Under the pieces are notes generated by a model. That model saw only the letters and a list, made by a program, of their open reading frames with translations. It was not told where the DNA came from and made no database searches. A stretch of 6,237 nt of DNA from Acidobacteriota bacterium (GTDB lineage: Bacteria > Acidobacteriota > Vicinamibacteria > Vicinamibacterales > CAVVIG01): the NCBI GenBank assembly GCA_003222555.1, contig QHWL01000667.1, positions 1-6,237 on the forward strand. Reading direction: 5' to 3'. The position numbers were made by a program, and so were the translations under genes. Numbering within the stretch: the stretch's first letter is position 1; each line of letters opens with the position of its first letter. Shown one piece after another: positions 4,784 through 6,237 of this stretch.

Positions 4784-4927
4784 GTCCGCCTGAAGAGCCT
4801 GTGAAAAAATACGACGTTTGAACGCAGAGCTCGCAGAGCACGCGGAGAAATCCCTAAGCATTTCTCCTCTGCGGCCTCGGCGGCCTCTGCGTTGAACGTG
4901 ATTTGTTCACAGACTCTGAAGGCGGAC
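4784..4927. repeat. Long palindromic repeat, copy B (ispE-tRNA spacer)
   Basis: This 144-bp element is close to palindromic along its length. The ends GTCCGCC (4784-4790) and GGCGGAC (4921-4927) are exact complements. Next come CTGTGAA (4799-4805) with TTCACAG (4906-4912), then AACGCAGAG with CTCTGCGTT. At the centre, GGAGAAAT (4844-4851) and ATTTCTCC (4860-4867) form a perfect 8-bp stem with an 8-base loop. The arms contain roughly 9-base units of the type CTCTGCGGC, CTCGGCGGC, CTCTGCGTT. It matches copy A at 1999-2117 in the same orientation but keeps the central stem that copy A has lost. It has no coding capacity and looks like a non-autonomous palindromic element; its mobility is inferred. 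Confidence 0.85.
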
Positions 4928-4966
4928 AATACGTACTGATCTCGTAGCGCCTTTTGCGGCTTACTC

Positions 4967-4980
4967 GCGTTGAACGTGAT
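4967..4980. repeat. Fragment of the long palindromic repeat
   Basis: GCGTTGAACGTGAT here is identical to the core of the right arm of copies A and B (in B at 4890-4903, just upstream). Only this word is shared, so it is probably a remnant or partial copy of the same family, lying between copy B and the end of ispE. Confidence 0.5.
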
Positions 4981-4986
4981 TCCGTC

Positions 4987-5002
4987 TCCGACTTCAGTCG
5001 GA
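4987..5002. repeat. Short palindrome across the ispE stop codon
   Basis: TCCGACT and AGTCGGA form a perfect 7-bp inverted repeat around the ispE stop, so it encodes the last two residues (Ser-Asp) and the TGA. In RNA it would be UCCGAC/GUCGGA with a UGAA loop. It resembles the palindrome at 1970-1987, with one paired substitution in the stem. No T-run follows on the minus strand. Confidence 0.65.
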
Positions 5003-5869
5003 CTCGACGCGCGCGAGCCGCGCATATCTCGCGCGGTCCAGCGTGCGCGTCACCAGGATCCGGCGCGTCCGGCTGGCGAGCGCGCGGGCGGCTGAAGCGG
5101 CCGCGGCGCGGCTGACGAACAGGCCGAAAACAGCAGAGCCGGTGCCGGAAAGCGCCGCATGTGATGCGCCCCGACGACGCAATGCGCTGACGAGGCGCCC
5201 GATTTCCGGATGATGCCGCGACACAACCGCCTGCAAATCATTTCCTCCGCTCACCTCCGCTCGTCCGCGCCGAAGGCCCGCAGCCTTGCGATCTCGATCG
5301 AGCCACCCGTATGCCTCGCTGGTGCTGACGCCAAAATCGGGAATCGCGAGCACCACCCATGACGCGGGCGCGTCGAGCAGCGGGAACAGCAGATCGCCGC
5401 GCTCCAGGCCGAGCGCCGTGCCGCCTTCGAGAAAAAACGGCACGTCCGCGCCAACCTCCGACGCGATCGACCGCATCTTCTCGCGCGACATCCGCACCCG
5501 CCAGAGCGCGTCGAGCGCCACAAGCGTCGCCGCCGCGTCGCTGCTGCCGCCACCCAAGCCTGCTCGCGCCGGAATGCGCTTGGCGACACGCACCACGACG
5601 TCGCGCGGCACCCCGCCGCGACTCGCAGCGCGGCACATTCGCTCCGCCGCGTGCCATATGAGATTCGTCCGATCGCTCGGACACGCGGGGTCGTCGCATT
5701 CAATGCGGAACGGGCCCGGCACTGCCGTGAACGTCAGCGTGTCGTGCAGCGCAATCGACTGAAAGGTGGTCCGGAGCTCGTGATACCGGTCGGTCCGCAC
5801 GCCGAGAACGCGAAGCGTGAGATTGATTTTCGCGAAGGCGCGAACGCGGATTCCCCGCCTAACGGACAT
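4994..5869 (-). CDS. ispE: 4-diphosphocytidyl-2-C-methyl-D-erythritol kinase
   Basis: IspE, a GHMP-family kinase, phosphorylates CDP-methylerythritol with ATP in the MEP pathway to isoprenoid precursors. The 291 residues compare with 283 in E. coli. The substrate-site segment AFAKINLTLRVLG (11-23) contains the catalytic Lys14. It is followed by TDRYHELRTTFQSI, where the usual DGYHEL is DRYHEL. The ATP-binding motif is PARAGLGGGSSDAAATL (100-116), the catalytic Asp is D142 in GADVPFFLEGGTALGL, and GHMP motif 3 is AALSGTGSAVFGLF near the C-terminus. ATG at 5869 is chosen because upstream sequence is Arg-rich and not family-like, and it overlaps the preceding gene's stop by 11 bp (translational coupling likely). 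The last codons lie within a short palindrome, so the tail may have been altered by repeat insertion. Confidence 0.96.
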   Translation of the reverse strand: MSVRRGIRVRAFAKINLTLRVLGVRTDRYHELRTTFQSIALHDTLTFTAVPGPFRIECDDPACPSDRTNLIWHAAERMCRAASRGGVPRDVVVRVAKRIPARAGLGGGSSDAAATLVALDALWRVRMSREKMRSIASEVGADVPFFLEGGTALGLERGDLLFPLLDAPASWVVLAIPDFGVSTSEAYGWLDRDRKAAGLRRGRAEVSGGNDLQAVVSRHHPEIGRLVSALRRRGASHAALSGTGSAVFGLFVSRAAAASAARALASRTRRILVTRTLDRARYARLARVESD

Positions 5870-6237
5870 AGGCTGCCGACGGTTGCTCCGCGAGCGGCGG
5901 GTCGCCCAGTTCCGCCTGGGTCTTGCCGCGCGGTGGTGCGAGAGGTCCAACCCGTTTCAACTCCTCGAGGGTGATTGGATCCGCCGACGGTGGAATCTGC
6001 ACGCGAAACACCTCCGGGCCGAGCGGCACGTTCGTCTCGACCTGCGACAGCAGGAGCTGCAGATCGAATCCCGACGGCCCCGCCGACTCGCTCGTCAAAC
6101 GAACGGCACGCGGCAGGTCGTTCTGAAAATCGTGGTACTCCGCGCGCCAGCCGCGTTGGGAGCCGGCGGCACGGCGGACCGAAGCGACGAGACGCCAGGG
6201 CGCCGATGTGCGGTCCCGATGAAGGTACACGTCGTGG
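5859..6237 (-). CDS. LolA/LolB-like outer-membrane lipoprotein-type protein, C-terminal part (gene runs off the right edge)
   Basis: About 125 codons of the 3' end are visible and the frame is open to the window edge. Segments such as WRAEYHDFQ, LPRAVRLTSE, FDLQLLLSQVETNVPL, PEVFRVQIPP and ADPITLEELKRVGPL resemble the C-terminal half of LolA/LolB-fold or DUF4292-type lipoproteins, which bind lipoproteins or lipids in the periplasm or at the outer membrane. The final 25 or so residues are Pro/Ala/Glu-rich and look disordered. The N-terminus, where a signal peptide and lipobox would be, lies outside the window. Position supports the call: lolB beside ispE is a known arrangement in proteobacteria. 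The family call is from pattern recognition. It could be a related periplasmic protein and not a true LolB, so no symbol is given. Confidence 0.5.
   Translation of the reverse strand, partial: HDVYLHRDRTSAPWRLVASVRRAAGSQRGWRAEYHDFQNDLPRAVRLTSESAGPSGFDLQLLLSQVETNVPLGPEVFRVQIPPSADPITLEELKRVGPLAPPRGKTQAELGDPPLAEQPSAAYVR

Larger units (their letters stand above)
4630..4993. other. Gene-free spacer between ispE and tRNA-Gln
   Basis: These 364 bases hold no convincing gene. From the ispE side they contain the downstream half of a small palindrome, a stray repeat word GCGTTGAACGTGAT (4967-4980), the long palindromic repeat copy B (4784-4927) and a possible promoter for tRNA-Gln. The remaining part next to the tRNA (about 4630-4730) shows nothing I recognise. 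An open frame on the minus strand (4630-5025) reads through the repeat and has no protein-like features. Confidence 0.6.

Noticed and set aside
4630..5025. 131-codon minus-strand frame in the ispE-tRNA spacer
   Set aside because: It runs through a palindromic repeat and the end of ispE, with no ribosome-binding site evident and no protein-like pattern.

Overview
The window is a stretch of bacterial housekeeping genes, all read from the minus strand, so transcription runs from base 6237 towards base 1. In transcription order it holds: the C-terminal end of a LolA/LolB-like lipoprotein-type protein, ispE, a spacer with a palindromic repeat, tRNA-Gln(TTG), prs, rplY (long L25/Ctc form), pth, a second repeat-bearing spacer, rpsF, rpsR, rplI and the N-terminal third of dnaB. 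The DNA looks GC-rich (by eye roughly 60 %). No mobile-element gene, CRISPR array, defence gene or secondary-metabolism gene is visible. The large open frames on the plus strand are antisense shadows of these genes.

The source is a Gram-negative, GC-rich bacterium, because ispE overlaps a LolB-like gene and L25 has the long C-terminally extended form. Two blocks that are conserved separately in many bacteria are joined head to tail: (lolB-like)-ispE-tRNA-Gln-prs-rplY-pth and rpsF-rpsR-rplI-dnaB. That layout, with the dispersed spacer palindromes, fits what I recall of Acidobacteriota such as Vicinamibacteria-type metagenome genomes. This is inference from memory and not shown by a marker gene.

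The genes form a growth cluster: isoprenoid precursor supply (ispE), PRPP synthesis (prs), peptidyl-tRNA recycling (pth), ribosomal proteins L25, S6, S18 and L9, and the replicative helicase (dnaB). Several junctions are tight. ispE overlaps its upstream neighbour by 11 bp, rpsF and rpsR are 2 bp apart with the rpsR Shine-Dalgarno inside rpsF, prs and rplY are 22 bp apart, and prs begins 18 bp after tRNA-Gln.

The unusual content is mostly in the spacers. All five longer than 30 bp contain palindromic sequence: rplI/dnaB, rpsR/rplI, pth/rpsF, rplY/pth and ispE/tRNA. Two carry copies of the same long inverted-repeat element, and these two also carry related short GTCCGRCT palindromes that differ by a compensatory base-pair change. 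The 5' end of pth carries a 43-bp tandem duplication that gives the gene two start regions in different frames. The 3' end of rplY encodes a Lys/Arg-Asp tail from a hexanucleotide repeat. I found no convincing new multi-gene system. The best leads are the spacer repeat families, the pth duplication and the L25 repeat tail.
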